From Subdoligranulum variabile (GTDB lineage Bacteria > Bacillota > Clostridia > Oscillospirales > Ruminococcaceae), in the NCBI GenBank assembly GCA_004552305.1, contig SFOX01000004.1, positions 1-63,120 on the forward strand: 63,120 bases of DNA. The letters run 5' to 3'. Position numbers and translations under genes: made by a program. Under the pieces are notes generated by a model. The model searched no databases. It saw nothing but the letters and a program-made list of their open reading frames with translations, and had not been told where the DNA came from. Below, piece by piece: positions 42,089-50,481 of the stretch (positions are counted from its first letter, which is position 1; each line of letters starts with the position of its first letter).

Positions 42089-42117
42089 ATTATACCACAA
42101 ATTGCGGTGCGTTGCAA
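42089..42117 (-). promoter_or_regulatory. Promoter of the pseudouridine synthase gene
   Basis: TTGCAA (42112-42117), a 17-base spacer and TATAAT (42089-42094) on the minus strand. Confidence 0.7.
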
Positions 42118-42127
42118 TTATTTCACG

Positions 42128-42171
42128 CAAAAACGGCACATTTGCCCAAAAATTCCAAGCAAATGTGCCGC
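42128..42171 (-). terminator. Terminator of rnpB
   Basis: Stem GCGGCACATTTGC/GCAAATGTGCCGT with a 13-base loop and TTTTTG on the minus strand, 11 bases after the RNase P RNA. Confidence 0.85.
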
Positions 42172-42181
42172 AATTTCCCCA

Positions 42182-42529
42182 TAAAAACGACTGGACCGTA
42201 AGCCGGGTTCTGTATCAAACGACGATCTATCTTGTCCTTGCGTCACCGCAAGGCTCACGCCATCACCGGGACGCGCGAGACTCCGCATAATGTCCCATAC
42301 GGATGTTGCTTCGAGCAGGGTTTACATAGCCGCAAAGTCGCCAGTGCGCTGGTGAGCTCTTACCTCGCCTTTCCATCCTTACCGCGAAACGCGGCGGTTT
42401 CTTTCTGTTGCACTATCCCTGGGGTCACCCCCGGCTGCCGTTAGCAGTTACTCTGTCTCTGTGAAGCCCGGACTTTCCTCAGGCAGCCCTTGCGGGCTGT
42501 CCCGCCGCCGTATGTTCCACTCGTTTTCG
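42182..42529 (-). ncRNA. rnpB: RNase P RNA, bacterial class A
   Basis: Read on the minus strand all universal blocks occur: GAGGAAAGTCCGGGCT (P4/CR-I), CACAGAGACAGAGTAACTGC, AACGGCAGCCGGGGGTGACC, AGGGATAGTGCAACAGAAAG, GTAAACCC and CGAAGCAACA, then GATAGATCGTCG, and ACAGAACCCGGCTTACGG closing P4. The ends pair as P1 (AAAACGAG with CAGTCGTTTT region). This catalytic RNA matures tRNA 5' ends. The ends are set to within a few bases by P1 and the promoter. Confidence 0.97.
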
Positions 42530-42534
42530 TGGTT

Positions 42535-42563
42535 ATTATACCATACCGCCTTTTCTTTGGCAA
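42535..42563 (-). promoter_or_regulatory. Promoter of rnpB
   Basis: TTGCCA (42558-42563), a 17-base spacer and TATAAT (42535-42540) on the minus strand; start predicted within a few bases of the RNA 5' end. It begins only 25 bases after the bofA stop, with no terminator between. Confidence 0.85.
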
Positions 42564-42588
42564 GCGGAAATATTTGGCGCAGAGCCGC

Positions 42589-42846
42589 CTATACCCGCAA
42601 AATCACCCGCAGCACCAGCACCGCCGCCACGCCCGGCACCCCCAGCACTGCCGCGACAAAGGCGGTAAAGCGGGTCAGGGGCAGCGCCACCCCTGTCACC
42701 GGCTGCAAAAGCGCCAGCACCGCCAGCGCCCCCAGCCCGCAGACGCTGCCCGCCAAAAAGCACCGCATACCGCGCTTTTGTGCCAAGGCGCAGCGCAGCA
42801 GCACCAGCAGCATCGCCCCCGCCGCGGCATATACGCCAAGGCTCAT
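42589..42846 (-). CDS. bofA: BofA-like pro-sigma-K processing inhibitor
   Basis: 85 residues, two membrane helices. The C-terminal part, LALLQPVTGVALPLTRFTAF (44-63) then VAAVLGVPGV (64-73), is the BofA signature. BofA holds the SpoIVFB protease inactive until late sporulation. The ATG overlaps the stop of the DUF2508 gene as ATGA, the same pairing (yaaL-bofA) as in Bacillus. A 17-codon upstream frame is rejected for this reason. SpoIVFA/B and sigma-K genes are not in the window. Confidence 0.85.
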   Translation of the reverse strand: MSLGVYAAAGAMLLVLLRCALAQKRGMRCFLAGSVCGLGALAVLALLQPVTGVALPLTRFTAFVAAVLGVPGVAAVLVLRVILRV

Positions 42847-43055
42847 ACGCTTTGCCCTTTGCTTCGCAGCAGACGCAGCAGGGCGCGGCAGCGGCATTGC
42901 AGCGCGGCGTGCTGGTAGGTCAGCTGCTCGATATAAAACGGCTCCTGCGCCTCATTGAATTCGTTTTCGTTGCGCTGTAACGCCTGCATCGTGCGCGTCA
43001 GCTCCGCCTTCGCGGCGCGGCGCTGTTTTTCCTGCCTTGACACACGGTGAAACAC
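42843..43055 (-). CDS. yaaL: YaaL-like DUF2508 protein
   Basis: 70 residues from a GTG with RBS GGGGGTGG. Highly charged helical protein (ELTRTMQALQRNENEFNEAQ) with the DUF2508 pattern of alternating acidic and aromatic residues near FYIEQLTYQ. Function unknown; the gene stands before bofA in Bacillus as well, and here it follows spoIVA by 12 bases. Confidence 0.75.
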   Translation of the reverse strand: MFHRVSRQEKQRRAAKAELTRTMQALQRNENEFNEAQEPFYIEQLTYQHAALQCRCRALLRLLRSKGQSV

Positions 43056-43067
43056 TCCGCCACCCCC

Positions 43068-44543
43068 TTACAGCAAAATGCAGATCAGCCCGTCGCAGCC
43101 CTCGTTGATGATGCGTTCCAGCGTCTGCTGCAGCCGGTTGCGCGCCGCCTGCGGCATATGCAGCAGCTTCGCCTGCACCCCCTCGTTGACCAGAACGTCC
43201 AGACTTTTGCCGAAGATATTTGTGTTCCACAGCTTGCCGGGATCGGTTTCAAAATCCGCCAGCAGGTTTTTGATCAGCTCCTCTCCCTGCTGCTCACTGC
43301 CCACGGTGGGCGAAAGCTCGGTGCGGATGGCGGCGCGCATAATATGCAGGCTGGGGGCGCTGGCGCTGAGCCGCACCCCATACTGCCCGCCCTGCTTGAC
43401 GATCTGCGGCTCCTCCAGCGTAAGCTCCTCCAGCCCCGGCATTACGATGCCGTAGCCGGTTGCCTCGACCTGATCGAGTGCGGGCTTGATTTTATCATAA
43501 GCGCGTTTTGCCTTGGCAAGGCTTACGATGCAGGGCAGCAGCCCCGCCTCGTCCACGATGTCCAGCCCCGTCTGCTCGCCCAAGATTTTATAAAAAATAT
43601 CCGGCTGCAGCCCGGCTGCCACCCGCACACGACCGGTGGCAGGCTCCGCCGCCAGCAGACGCAGCCCGGTGATATACGGGCAGTCGGGGCGCAGGTTGGC
43701 GGCACTTACGTCCCCCATTTTGCGAAAACGCCCGGCAAGCGCGCGCATTGCCTCGTACACGGCGGTTTGCAGCCAGTGACCCGGCTCCAGCATCGTGACC
43801 CAGCCGGGCATCTGCACGGCGATCTCCTGCAGCGGAAACTCGTACAAAAGCGCCTGCAAAATGCCGTCCACCTCCCCGGCGGTCATCGTCAGGCAGTTGA
43901 CGGGCAGCGCCGTGTGGTGGGTCTGCTCGCTCAGCTGCGCTGCCAGCTTGCGGGCTTCGTCGCTGTCCGGCTCGGTGCAGTTGACCAGAATGACATAGGG
44001 CTTGCCGATCTCGTCCAGCTCGGCAAAAATGCGCTGCTCCGCCTCGCAGTAGGCTTCGCGCGGCAGGTCGGCAACCGAGCCGTCGGTGGTCACAACGACG
44101 CCCACCGTGGCGTGTTCGCGGATGACCCGCCGGGTGCCGGTTTCGGCGGCAAGGTCAAAGGGAACCTCTTTGTCGAACCATGGGCTTTTGACCAGACGCG
44201 GGGCTTCGTTTTCCTCATTGCCCAAAGCCCCCTGCACCATATAGCCCACGCAGTCGATCAGCCGTGCGCGGAATTTCACCCCGCCCGAAAGTTCCACCGA
44301 CACAGCTTTTTCGGGGATGAATTTCGGCTCGGTGGTCATAATGGTGCGCCCGGCGGCGGATTGGGGCAGTTCGTCCTGCGCGCGGGTGCGGCGTGCTTCG
44401 TTCTGGATATGCGGCAGCAGCATAAGCTCCGCAAAGCGCTTGATAAAGCTGCTTTTGCCGGTGCGCACCGGACCGACGACCCCCAGATAGATATCCCCGC
44501 CCGTGCGCTTGGCGATATTTTGGTAGAGTTGTTCCTGTGTCAC
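43068..44543 (-). CDS. spoIVA: Stage IV sporulation protein A (SpoIVA)
   Basis: 491 residues from GTG with RBS AGGAGG. SpoIVA is the ATPase that polymerises into the basement layer of the spore coat around the forespore. The Walker A is GPVRTGKS at 24-31. The conserved N-terminal MTQEQLYQNIAKRTGGDIYL, the central DCVGYMV and the terminal ...CDGLICILL match the family. It follows sipL by 14 bases. SpoVM, its membrane anchor, is encoded 1.6 kb upstream. Confidence 0.96.
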   Translation of the reverse strand: MTQEQLYQNIAKRTGGDIYLGVVGPVRTGKSSFIKRFAELMLLPHIQNEARRTRAQDELPQSAAGRTIMTTEPKFIPEKAVSVELSGGVKFRARLIDCVGYMVQGALGNEENEAPRLVKSPWFDKEVPFDLAAETGTRRVIREHATVGVVVTTDGSVADLPREAYCEAEQRIFAELDEIGKPYVILVNCTEPDSDEARKLAAQLSEQTHHTALPVNCLTMTAGEVDGILQALLYEFPLQEIAVQMPGWVTMLEPGHWLQTAVYEAMRALAGRFRKMGDVSAANLRPDCPYITGLRLLAAEPATGRVRVAAGLQPDIFYKILGEQTGLDIVDEAGLLPCIVSLAKAKRAYDKIKPALDQVEATGYGIVMPGLEELTLEEPQIVKQGGQYGVRLSASAPSLHIMRAAIRTELSPTVGSEQQGEELIKNLLADFETDPGKLWNTNIFGKSLDVLVNEGVQAKLLHMPQAARNRLQQTLERIINEGCDGLICILL

Positions 44544-44557
44544 AGACCGTTCCTCCT

Positions 44558-46081
44558 TTACAGTGCCGCCGGGATCAGCAACACGGCGGTTTGGGCAGTC
44601 AGCTCCTGCGGGGCGGTGTCGGCGCAGTCCATATCGTTTGCCTGTGCCAAATCCTTGGCGCGGGCGTGGTAACGCTTGGCAATGTCAAAGATGCGCTCGC
44701 CCTCCTGCGCGTAATAGAGGTAGAGGGCGGTGTCCTCGGCGGGGTATTGCTCCCCCGTTTCCACGTCGGTCAGCAGCTGCATCGGCTGCACCTGCAAAAG
44801 GCTGCCGGTGGTTTCAATGTCCAGCTCCACCCGCAGCCTTGCGCCCGCCTTGCTGCTTTGGATGCGCGCCGCCGCGGCGTGCAGGCACAGGCAGCAGTCC
44901 TCCGGCTTGCCGGAAAAGCCGCTGCCCAGCTGCCAGACAAAGGGCTTGTCATAGCAGGTAAGCTCGCCGCGCTCGTCCGCGCAAAGCACGTGCGCCGTGC
45001 CCTTGCCCTCGATTTGCAGGGTTTCGCCGCCGGGCGCAAGACCCGCCGCGCCCAGCGTGACAAAACAGCCCAGCACCTGCGCGTCCTCCTGCGGCAGATC
45101 GTCCTCGACCGTGACCGAAACGCAACCGGAAAGGTCGGCGGTTTCCTCCAGCATACGAAAAACCGTTCCCACCGTCTGCGTCTGGCAGACCGTAGAGTAG
45201 GCATCCGCCACCACGGTGCGCGTTTGCTGCCGCCACACCTCGGTGTGCAGCCGCCAAGTGACGGCAAGCATTGTCTGCCCCGCGTCATCCCGGCTGACCG
45301 TACACGCCGGTACATCGCCCCACAAAAGCACCCGGTCGTTGTCCTGCACGGCGGCAAGCTCCAAGGTCTGCTGCACGGGCAGCTCCTTGGTAAAGGCGGT
45401 CAGCTGCTCACTGTCGGGCGGCTGGCAGCAAAGCTGCACCCGCAGCGTCCCTTGTATATGCAGCTGCCCTGCGCCCGCCACGGCGCTGCCGGAAACAAAC
45501 GTGCCGTCCACATCCAGCACCGTTTCACCGCCCTGCAGGGACACGCCGGTCTGCGCGGTAAAGGTCTTTTCCTCGGCGGCGATGCGCTGCAGCCCCTGCA
45601 AAACGGCGGTGCGCTGCTCAATGCCGCAATCTGCTAGGGCGGTCAGCACCTCGCCGGTGTGGAAGGTGGGCAGCGATACCGTGACAATGTACGCCCCGCG
45701 CAGGTCTATGCGATGCTCGCTGACAGCGCGGCAGTTGCAGTATTCCATCTCACCGTCCACGGTGGCTGCCCCCTCGGCGCAGGTTCCGTCAGGCAGCTCC
45801 GCCGATTTTTCAAAGGGCAGCTTCTGCTCCATACGCCACAGGCGGCTGCCCGGCTCGTCGCTTTGATAATACACGGTGCAGCGCAGATATCCCTGCGCCG
45901 TCCAGCGCCCGTCCGCCACCGCATTTTGCAGAATGACCGGCACGATCCTGCATTTTACGATTTTGAACACGGCGGGCTGATAGTCGGGGATGAGGATTTC
46001 GGTTTCCACCGGCAGCTCCAGCCGGGTTTCCCAGCGCCCGGCGTAGGCGGTCACGGTGTCCTTGAACACCTTGAGTTCCAT
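44558..46081 (-). CDS. sipL: SipL-like DUF3794/LysM spore coat morphogenesis protein
   Basis: 507 residues. The sequence is beta-rich, with DUF3794-like regions in the N-terminal and middle parts (VETEILIPDYQPAVFKI, FTAQTGVSLQGGETVLDVDG) and a C-terminal LysM (about 455-505, with LYYAQEGERIFDIAKRYHAR). This is the architecture of SipL, which binds SpoIVA through its LysM in Clostridioides difficile. The adjacent spoIVA gene makes the assignment stronger. ATG with RBS GGGAGG. No signal peptide, as expected for a mother-cell cytosolic protein. Confidence 0.85.
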   Translation of the reverse strand: MELKVFKDTVTAYAGRWETRLELPVETEILIPDYQPAVFKIVKCRIVPVILQNAVADGRWTAQGYLRCTVYYQSDEPGSRLWRMEQKLPFEKSAELPDGTCAEGAATVDGEMEYCNCRAVSEHRIDLRGAYIVTVSLPTFHTGEVLTALADCGIEQRTAVLQGLQRIAAEEKTFTAQTGVSLQGGETVLDVDGTFVSGSAVAGAGQLHIQGTLRVQLCCQPPDSEQLTAFTKELPVQQTLELAAVQDNDRVLLWGDVPACTVSRDDAGQTMLAVTWRLHTEVWRQQTRTVVADAYSTVCQTQTVGTVFRMLEETADLSGCVSVTVEDDLPQEDAQVLGCFVTLGAAGLAPGGETLQIEGKGTAHVLCADERGELTCYDKPFVWQLGSGFSGKPEDCCLCLHAAAARIQSSKAGARLRVELDIETTGSLLQVQPMQLLTDVETGEQYPAEDTALYLYYAQEGERIFDIAKRYHARAKDLAQANDMDCADTAPQELTAQTAVLLIPAAL

Positions 46082-46126
46082 ACACGATACCTCCCTTTTT
46101 CTGGCAGCATAAACCTCTTGTGTATC

Positions 46127-46153
46127 TATATGGTCGCCGAGGCAAAAAAATAC
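46127..46153 (-). promoter_or_regulatory. Possible sigma-E promoter of sipL-spoIVA
   Basis: On the minus strand GTATTTT (46147-46153), a 14-base spacer and CATATA (46127-46132), followed by GAT. This resembles the sigma-E consensus (-35 GAATATT-like, -10 CATACA-T) at the usual 14-15 base spacing. The -35 overlaps the T-run of the spoVM terminator. No good sigma-A promoter is seen. Confidence 0.35.
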
Positions 46154-46182
46154 CCCCGCCGCCCCAAAAGGAGCAGCGGGGG
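46144..46182 (-). terminator. Terminator of the yicC-spoVM operon
   Basis: A 13-base stem CCCCCGCTGCTCC/GGGGCGGCGGGGG (two wobble pairs) with a TTTT loop and TATTTTTTT tail on the minus strand. It begins 9 bases after the spoVM stop and ends before sipL. Confidence 0.85.
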
Positions 46183-46190
46183 AATCATCT

Positions 46191-46259
46191 TTATACTTTA
46201 AACGTCATGCGCAGCAGCCATCGCAGCGCCTTGGGGCAGCGGATCACAACAACATTCAT
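46191..46259 (-). CDS. spoVM: SpoVM, 22-residue spore membrane anchor peptide
   Basis: An ATG with RBS GAGGTG opens a 22-codon frame ending TAA. The peptide begins MNVVVIRCPKALRWLLR and ends RMTFKV overall. Compared with the 26-residue Bacillus SpoVM it keeps I6, a basic residue at 7, P9, K10, L12 and R17. Pro9 is the residue known to matter for curvature sensing. It forms an amphipathic helix that places SpoIVA on the forespore outer membrane. The gene follows thiN as in Bacillus and precedes a terminator, which supports the call; the strength is context plus motif, not length. Confidence 0.88.
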   Translation of the reverse strand: MNVVVIRCPKALRWLLRMTFKV

Positions 46260-46314
46260 GGCGCACACCTCACTTTCGGGTTTGCGCCATACTATGCCGG
46301 TTCCGGCTGCCGTG

Positions 46315-46956
46315 TTACCCGTCGGCGCGGGTCAGCACCGCCAGCCCGCAGCCCGCTGTGCAGGAAAGCTGCGCTGTATCCTGCACAAATTCATTGCTGA
46401 CGCCCAGCGGATAATCGGCGGTAAGGGCTGCGTTTTGCAGCGGATAGTACACGCCCGTGAGCGTCACGCCCTGCAAGGCACCCTGCAAAGGGAACAGCGA
46501 AAGATACTGCCAATCCCTCTTTTGCAGCGTCAGCGGGGTGCCGGGCAGCAGGTAATGCAGCTCGCTTCGTTCGTCCGCCAAGAGGACCTCGACGCCGTTT
46601 TGCGCCAGAAACAGCCCGGAGGCTATGTTGGCAAGGCTATGTTCCAGCCTTGCCCCGCCCAAAGCCCCCAGCAGCGTGATGCGGGTATAGCCCTGCTCCA
46701 GCAGCCAGCGCGCGGCGTAGTGGGTGTCGGTATCGTCCTTGACGTGGGGCAAAACGATGGTCTTGCCCGTGGTTTCGGGTCTTGGGGCGGAATCAAAATC
46801 CCCCACGATCAGATCGGGCTGCACGCCCAGGCGCACGGCGTTGCGGTAGCCTGCATCGCACGCCACCACAAAGGCATCCGGCGTAAGATAGCGGCACATT
46901 GCCCCGCCCACCGGCACAGCCGACAGAATGACGGCGGTCTTTGTTATTTTTCCCAT
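46315..46956 (-). CDS. thiN: Thiamine pyrophosphokinase
   Basis: 213 residues. It turns thiamine into thiamine diphosphate. GDFDS (about 60-64) and KDDTDTHYA carry the metal-binding acidic residues of the family; the C-terminal barrel part ends LTADYPLGVSNEF. The ATG at 46956 overlaps the rsgA stop by 13 bases. In Bacillus, rpe stands between rsgA and thiN; here it is absent. Confidence 0.92.
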   Translation of the reverse strand: MGKITKTAVILSAVPVGGAMCRYLTPDAFVVACDAGYRNAVRLGVQPDLIVGDFDSAPRPETTGKTIVLPHVKDDTDTHYAARWLLEQGYTRITLLGALGGARLEHSLANIASGLFLAQNGVEVLLADERSELHYLLPGTPLTLQKRDWQYLSLFPLQGALQGVTLTGVYYPLQNAALTADYPLGVSNEFVQDTAQLSCTAGCGLAVLTRADG

Positions 46957-47804
46957 TCTTTCCTCGCTTCGGCGTCGGCGTACATCGAAAGATAGCTGGC
47001 GTAGCGGCTTTGGCTGATTTTGCCCTGTGCCAGCGCCTCGCGCACGGCGCAGCCGGTTTCGCTGCGGTGGGAGCAGCCGGTAAACCTGCACTGCCCGAAA
47101 TAGCGTTCAAATTCCGGGAAGGTGTGCTGCAAATCCTCCTTGGGGATGCGGCAGAGCTTTTGCGCCTCCAAGCTGGCAAAACCCGGTGTGTCCGCCAGGC
47201 GCCCGCCGCAAATCTCAAAGATTTCCACCTCGCGGGTGGTGTGGCGTCCACGCCCCAGCTTGCGGCTGATCTGCCCGGTTTCCCGGTTCAGCTCCGGCGC
47301 CAGATGGTTGAGCAGCGTTGACTTGCCCACACCGGAGTTGCCGCAGAACGCACACAGATGATCTTGGATCTGGGCGCGGATCTCCGCCAGCCCCTCGCCG
47401 GTTTCGTAGTTGAGCATGATCAGCGGGATGCCGCTGCCGGCATACGCCTGCTGCAGGCTGTCCGCCGCCGCAAGGTCCGCCTTGGTGATGACAAGCACCG
47501 GCTGCACGTCCTTGTACACGGCAGCCGCCGCCAGCTGATCCAGCACCAGCGTGCTGGGTACCGGCTGCACCGTGCTGGCAACAATAAACAGTACATCCAG
47601 ATTGGCAATGGGCGGGCGGACAAAAACATTTTTGCGGGGCAGGATCTCCTCAATGGCAGCGCCGTCCGCTGACAGACGCACCATATCCCCCGCCACCGGG
47701 GTAATACCCCGCTTGCGGAACACGCCCCTTGCCTTGCACTCCACGATGCCGTCGGGCGTTTTTACATAGTAAAATCCGCCGATGCCCTTTGTAATATAGT
47801 CCAT
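46944..47804 (-). CDS. rsgA: Ribosome small subunit GTPase RsgA
   Basis: 286 residues. A circularly permuted GTPase that matures the 30S subunit. The OB fold (FYYVKTPDGIVECKARG) precedes KADL (G4), then GNSGVGKSTLLN (G1), DTPGF (G3) and the zinc finger CRFTGCSHRSETGC. PrkC phosphorylates this protein (CpgA) in Bacillus, so its place after prkC fits. Confidence 0.96.
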   Translation of the reverse strand: MDYITKGIGGFYYVKTPDGIVECKARGVFRKRGITPVAGDMVRLSADGAAIEEILPRKNVFVRPPIANLDVLFIVASTVQPVPSTLVLDQLAAAAVYKDVQPVLVITKADLAAADSLQQAYAGSGIPLIMLNYETGEGLAEIRAQIQDHLCAFCGNSGVGKSTLLNHLAPELNRETGQISRKLGRGRHTTREVEIFEICGGRLADTPGFASLEAQKLCRIPKEDLQHTFPEFERYFGQCRFTGCSHRSETGCAVREALAQGKISQSRYASYLSMYADAEARKEWEK

Positions 47805-47816
47805 GCCGGTTTCCTC

Positions 47817-49736
47817 TTACGCGGGCGCTCTTTCGGTATACGGCTCATGGGTGTCGTAGAAGTACACACCAAAGTCGTGCTTGTACACCTTACGCCAGAT
47901 GACACTGCCGTCCGGCAGCCAGTACTGCGCGTCCCACGTCATACCTTCCTCCGGGTCGCCCATAGTACCCTCGGGCAGGTTGGGGTCATGCTCCGGCACG
48001 ACCACCTCTGGTACGCCGGTGGACACATACACCGTAATGGCGCTGCCGACACGCACCGGGGTGCCTGCTTCGGGCATCTGACTCAGCACGGTACCCGCAG
48101 GCTGTTCATTGGGCTGTTCCTCGACATACAGCGAAATCAGGCTGTCCCTGACCTCGTTGCGGGCTTCCTCGATGGTGCGTCCGGTCAGACTGGGTACAAT
48201 GACCTCGGTCTTGGCTTCCTCGCGGCTGACATACATAATAACGGTGGAGCCGCCCTCCACCGTTTCCCCGGCGGCAGGCTCGGTATACACCACCGCGCCG
48301 GTGGCGACCGTTGCGTCCACAATGGGCTTTTTGGTCACACGCAGCCCCTTGTCCAGCAGGGTCTGCTTGGCGTCGTCCGCGTCCATATTCTTTGTTTCAG
48401 GAATCGTGATATACTCGGTGCCGAGGCTGACCGTCAGGGTCACCTTCTGCTTTTCCTTGACGGTTCGCCCGGCGCCGGGCGTCTGGCGGATGATCGTTCC
48501 CGCCGCGCTGGAGCTGTCGTAGGTTTCGTCAAATTCCGCCTTCAGCAGTTTGTTGTAGTCGGACGCCAGGTACTCGTCCTTGGTCATCCCCACAAAGTTG
48601 ATGAGGGTGACGTCCTCACGGTTGGAGAACAGGAGGTTGTTGGAGTTGGTAAAAATCAGGTACACCAAAATGGCGGCACCGATGACAAATGCCACCGCCA
48701 TACCCGCAAAAATCGGGAACATGGCAAAGGGCTTGGGTTCCATGCGCTTGGATTTTTTCTTTTTGGCTCCGGTTGCGGCAGCGCCGGCGCGGCGTGCGCC
48801 GCCGGTGCGCAGATTGCTGCCGGTCTTGGCGCCGTTTACCACGCGGCTGATTTGTTTTTCGGGATTATCCTGCATATTTCTGTACTCGTATTCAAAATGG
48901 ATGGAGGGGTTTTTCTTGAACGCCTCGATGGCGTCCAGCATTTCCTGCGCGTTCTGAAAGCGCTTGGCGGGGTCCTTTTCCATCGCCTTCTCGGTGATCT
49001 GGCGCAGCCCCTCCGGCACGTCGGGGGCAATTTCTGCCAGCGGGCGCGCCTTGTCGGAAATCTGCATAATGGCGATGGAAACTGCACCGTCACCGTCAAA
49101 GGGCAGCTTGCCGGACAGCATCTCGTACAACATAACGCCGACCGAGTAGATGTCGGTGCGGGCATCGGTGCGCTCGCCCTTGGCCTGCTCGGGGCTGATA
49201 TAATGCACCGAGCCGATCGCCTTGTCGCTGACGGTCTGGCTCTGCGCGCGGGAGAAGCGGGCAATGCCGAAGTCCATCATCTTGATGGAGCCGTCCGCCA
49301 GCAGCATAATATTCTGCGGCTTGACATCGCGGTGGATGATGCCCTTGGCGTGGGCGTGCTGCAGGGCGCTGAGCACCTGCGTGGCAAAGTAGACGGTTTC
49401 CTTCCATGTCAGGGTGCCGCCGCGCTGGCGCAGGTACTCTTTTAAGGTGATGCCGTCCACATATTCCATCACGATATACTGCAATTTGTCGGTAACTGAA
49501 ACATCATACACCTTGACAATGTTGGGGTGGTTTAAAATCGAGATTGCCTTGGACTCGTTTTTAAAGCGGCGCACCAGCTCCTCATTGTCGAGAAATTCTT
49601 CCTTCAGCACCTTGACGGCAATCGCGTTGCCGGTCTTGAGATCGGTGCCGCGGTAGACGTTCGCCATACCGCCGACGCCCACCAGACCTTCTATAGAATA
49701 GCGACCATCCAGCCGCTTACCGATCATATTATCCAT
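47817..49736 (-). CDS. prkC: Serine/threonine kinase PrkC with PASTA domains
   Basis: 639 residues. Cytoplasmic kinase domain (about 10-275: G-loop GVGGMANVYRG, catalytic HRDVKPQN, MDFGIARF, APE-like ISPEQAKG). A lysine-rich linker (KKKKSKRMEPKP) and one membrane helix near 345-367 follow. Outside are three PASTA repeats (about 380-590) that bind wall fragments, then a short tail. The ATG at 49736 overlaps the prpC stop, with GGAGGT upstream; a second ATG three codons later also fits. Confidence 0.96.
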   Translation of the reverse strand: MDNMIGKRLDGRYSIEGLVGVGGMANVYRGTDLKTGNAIAVKVLKEEFLDNEELVRRFKNESKAISILNHPNIVKVYDVSVTDKLQYIVMEYVDGITLKEYLRQRGGTLTWKETVYFATQVLSALQHAHAKGIIHRDVKPQNIMLLADGSIKMMDFGIARFSRAQSQTVSDKAIGSVHYISPEQAKGERTDARTDIYSVGVMLYEMLSGKLPFDGDGAVSIAIMQISDKARPLAEIAPDVPEGLRQITEKAMEKDPAKRFQNAQEMLDAIEAFKKNPSIHFEYEYRNMQDNPEKQISRVVNGAKTGSNLRTGGARRAGAAATGAKKKKSKRMEPKPFAMFPIFAGMAVAFVIGAAILVYLIFTNSNNLLFSNREDVTLINFVGMTKDEYLASDYNKLLKAEFDETYDSSSAAGTIIRQTPGAGRTVKEKQKVTLTVSLGTEYITIPETKNMDADDAKQTLLDKGLRVTKKPIVDATVATGAVVYTEPAAGETVEGGSTVIMYVSREEAKTEVIVPSLTGRTIEEARNEVRDSLISLYVEEQPNEQPAGTVLSQMPEAGTPVRVGSAITVYVSTGVPEVVVPEHDPNLPEGTMGDPEEGMTWDAQYWLPDGSVIWRKVYKHDFGVYFYDTHEPYTERAPA

Positions 49737-50481
49737 GGTTGACCTCCGTAGTTTCCACACCCATCAGCAGGACGGTAATGTTGTCCTGCCCGCCTGCCTG
49801 CAAAGCGTGATCCACAAGAATTCTTGTGGCATCAAAAAACGTTGCATCGCGCAAAATCCGCGCTGTTTCTGTGTCCGGGATCATATTGGTAAGCCCGTCC
49901 GTGCATAAAAGCAGGATGTCCCCCACCGCCACCTGGCAGCGGCTGTATTCCGGCACGATATTGGCGGACACCCCCAGCGCCCGGGTGATCAGGTTTTTTT
50001 GCGGGTGCTGGGCTGCCTGCTCGCGGGTGATCTGCCCGCTGTCCACCAGCTGCTGCACCATCGAGTGGTCGTGGGTGATCTGCGTCAGCTCACCCGCGTG
50101 GTACAGATACGCGCGGGAATCGCCCGCGTGTACAATGTGCGCCACACCGTTATCCCCCACATAGGCGCAGACACCCGTGGTACCCATACCCAGCATTTCG
50201 GGGGAGGCAGTGGCTTTGTCATATACAGCGCGGTTGATGATGTCAAACCCGCGCAGCAGGAAGGCTTTTTCTGCACCGGGCTGCAATTCCGGCAGCTCCT
50301 TGGCAAAATACTGCTGCATGGTATCGGTGGCAATGCGGGAGGCGACCCGCCCGCCGTTTACGCCGCCCATACCGTCGCACACAATGCCCCATGCAGTTCC
50401 CCCCGGCAGCTGCTGCGCACAATAATTGTCCTGATTTTCCTGGCGGCAGCTTCCGATATCGGTGATGGCTGCAAGCTTCAT
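49729..50481 (-). CDS. prpC: PP2C-type serine/threonine phosphatase PrpC
   Basis: 250 residues, removes the phosphates added by PrkC. The metal-binding motifs SCRQENQDNY, CDGMGGVNGG, GDSRAYLY and CTDGLTNMI with GGQDNITVLL near the end are complete. The ATG overlaps the rlmN stop as ATGA. RemA, prpC, prkC and rsgA are all in this operon. Confidence 0.96.
   Translation of the reverse strand: MKLAAITDIGSCRQENQDNYCAQQLPGGTAWGIVCDGMGGVNGGRVASRIATDTMQQYFAKELPELQPGAEKAFLLRGFDIINRAVYDKATASPEMLGMGTTGVCAYVGDNGVAHIVHAGDSRAYLYHAGELTQITHDHSMVQQLVDSGQITREQAAQHPQKNLITRALGVSANIVPEYSRCQVAVGDILLLCTDGLTNMIPDTETARILRDATFFDATRILVDHALQAGGQDNITVLLMGVETTEVNHG

Noticed and set aside
42128..42171. Third copy of the leader repeat in the rnpB terminator (shares AATTCCAAG)
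   Set aside because: Only a short match; stems and order differ.
42461..42958. Plus-strand frames across rnpB and bofA
   Set aside because: Opposite a structural RNA and two small real genes; low complexity in Ala and Arg.
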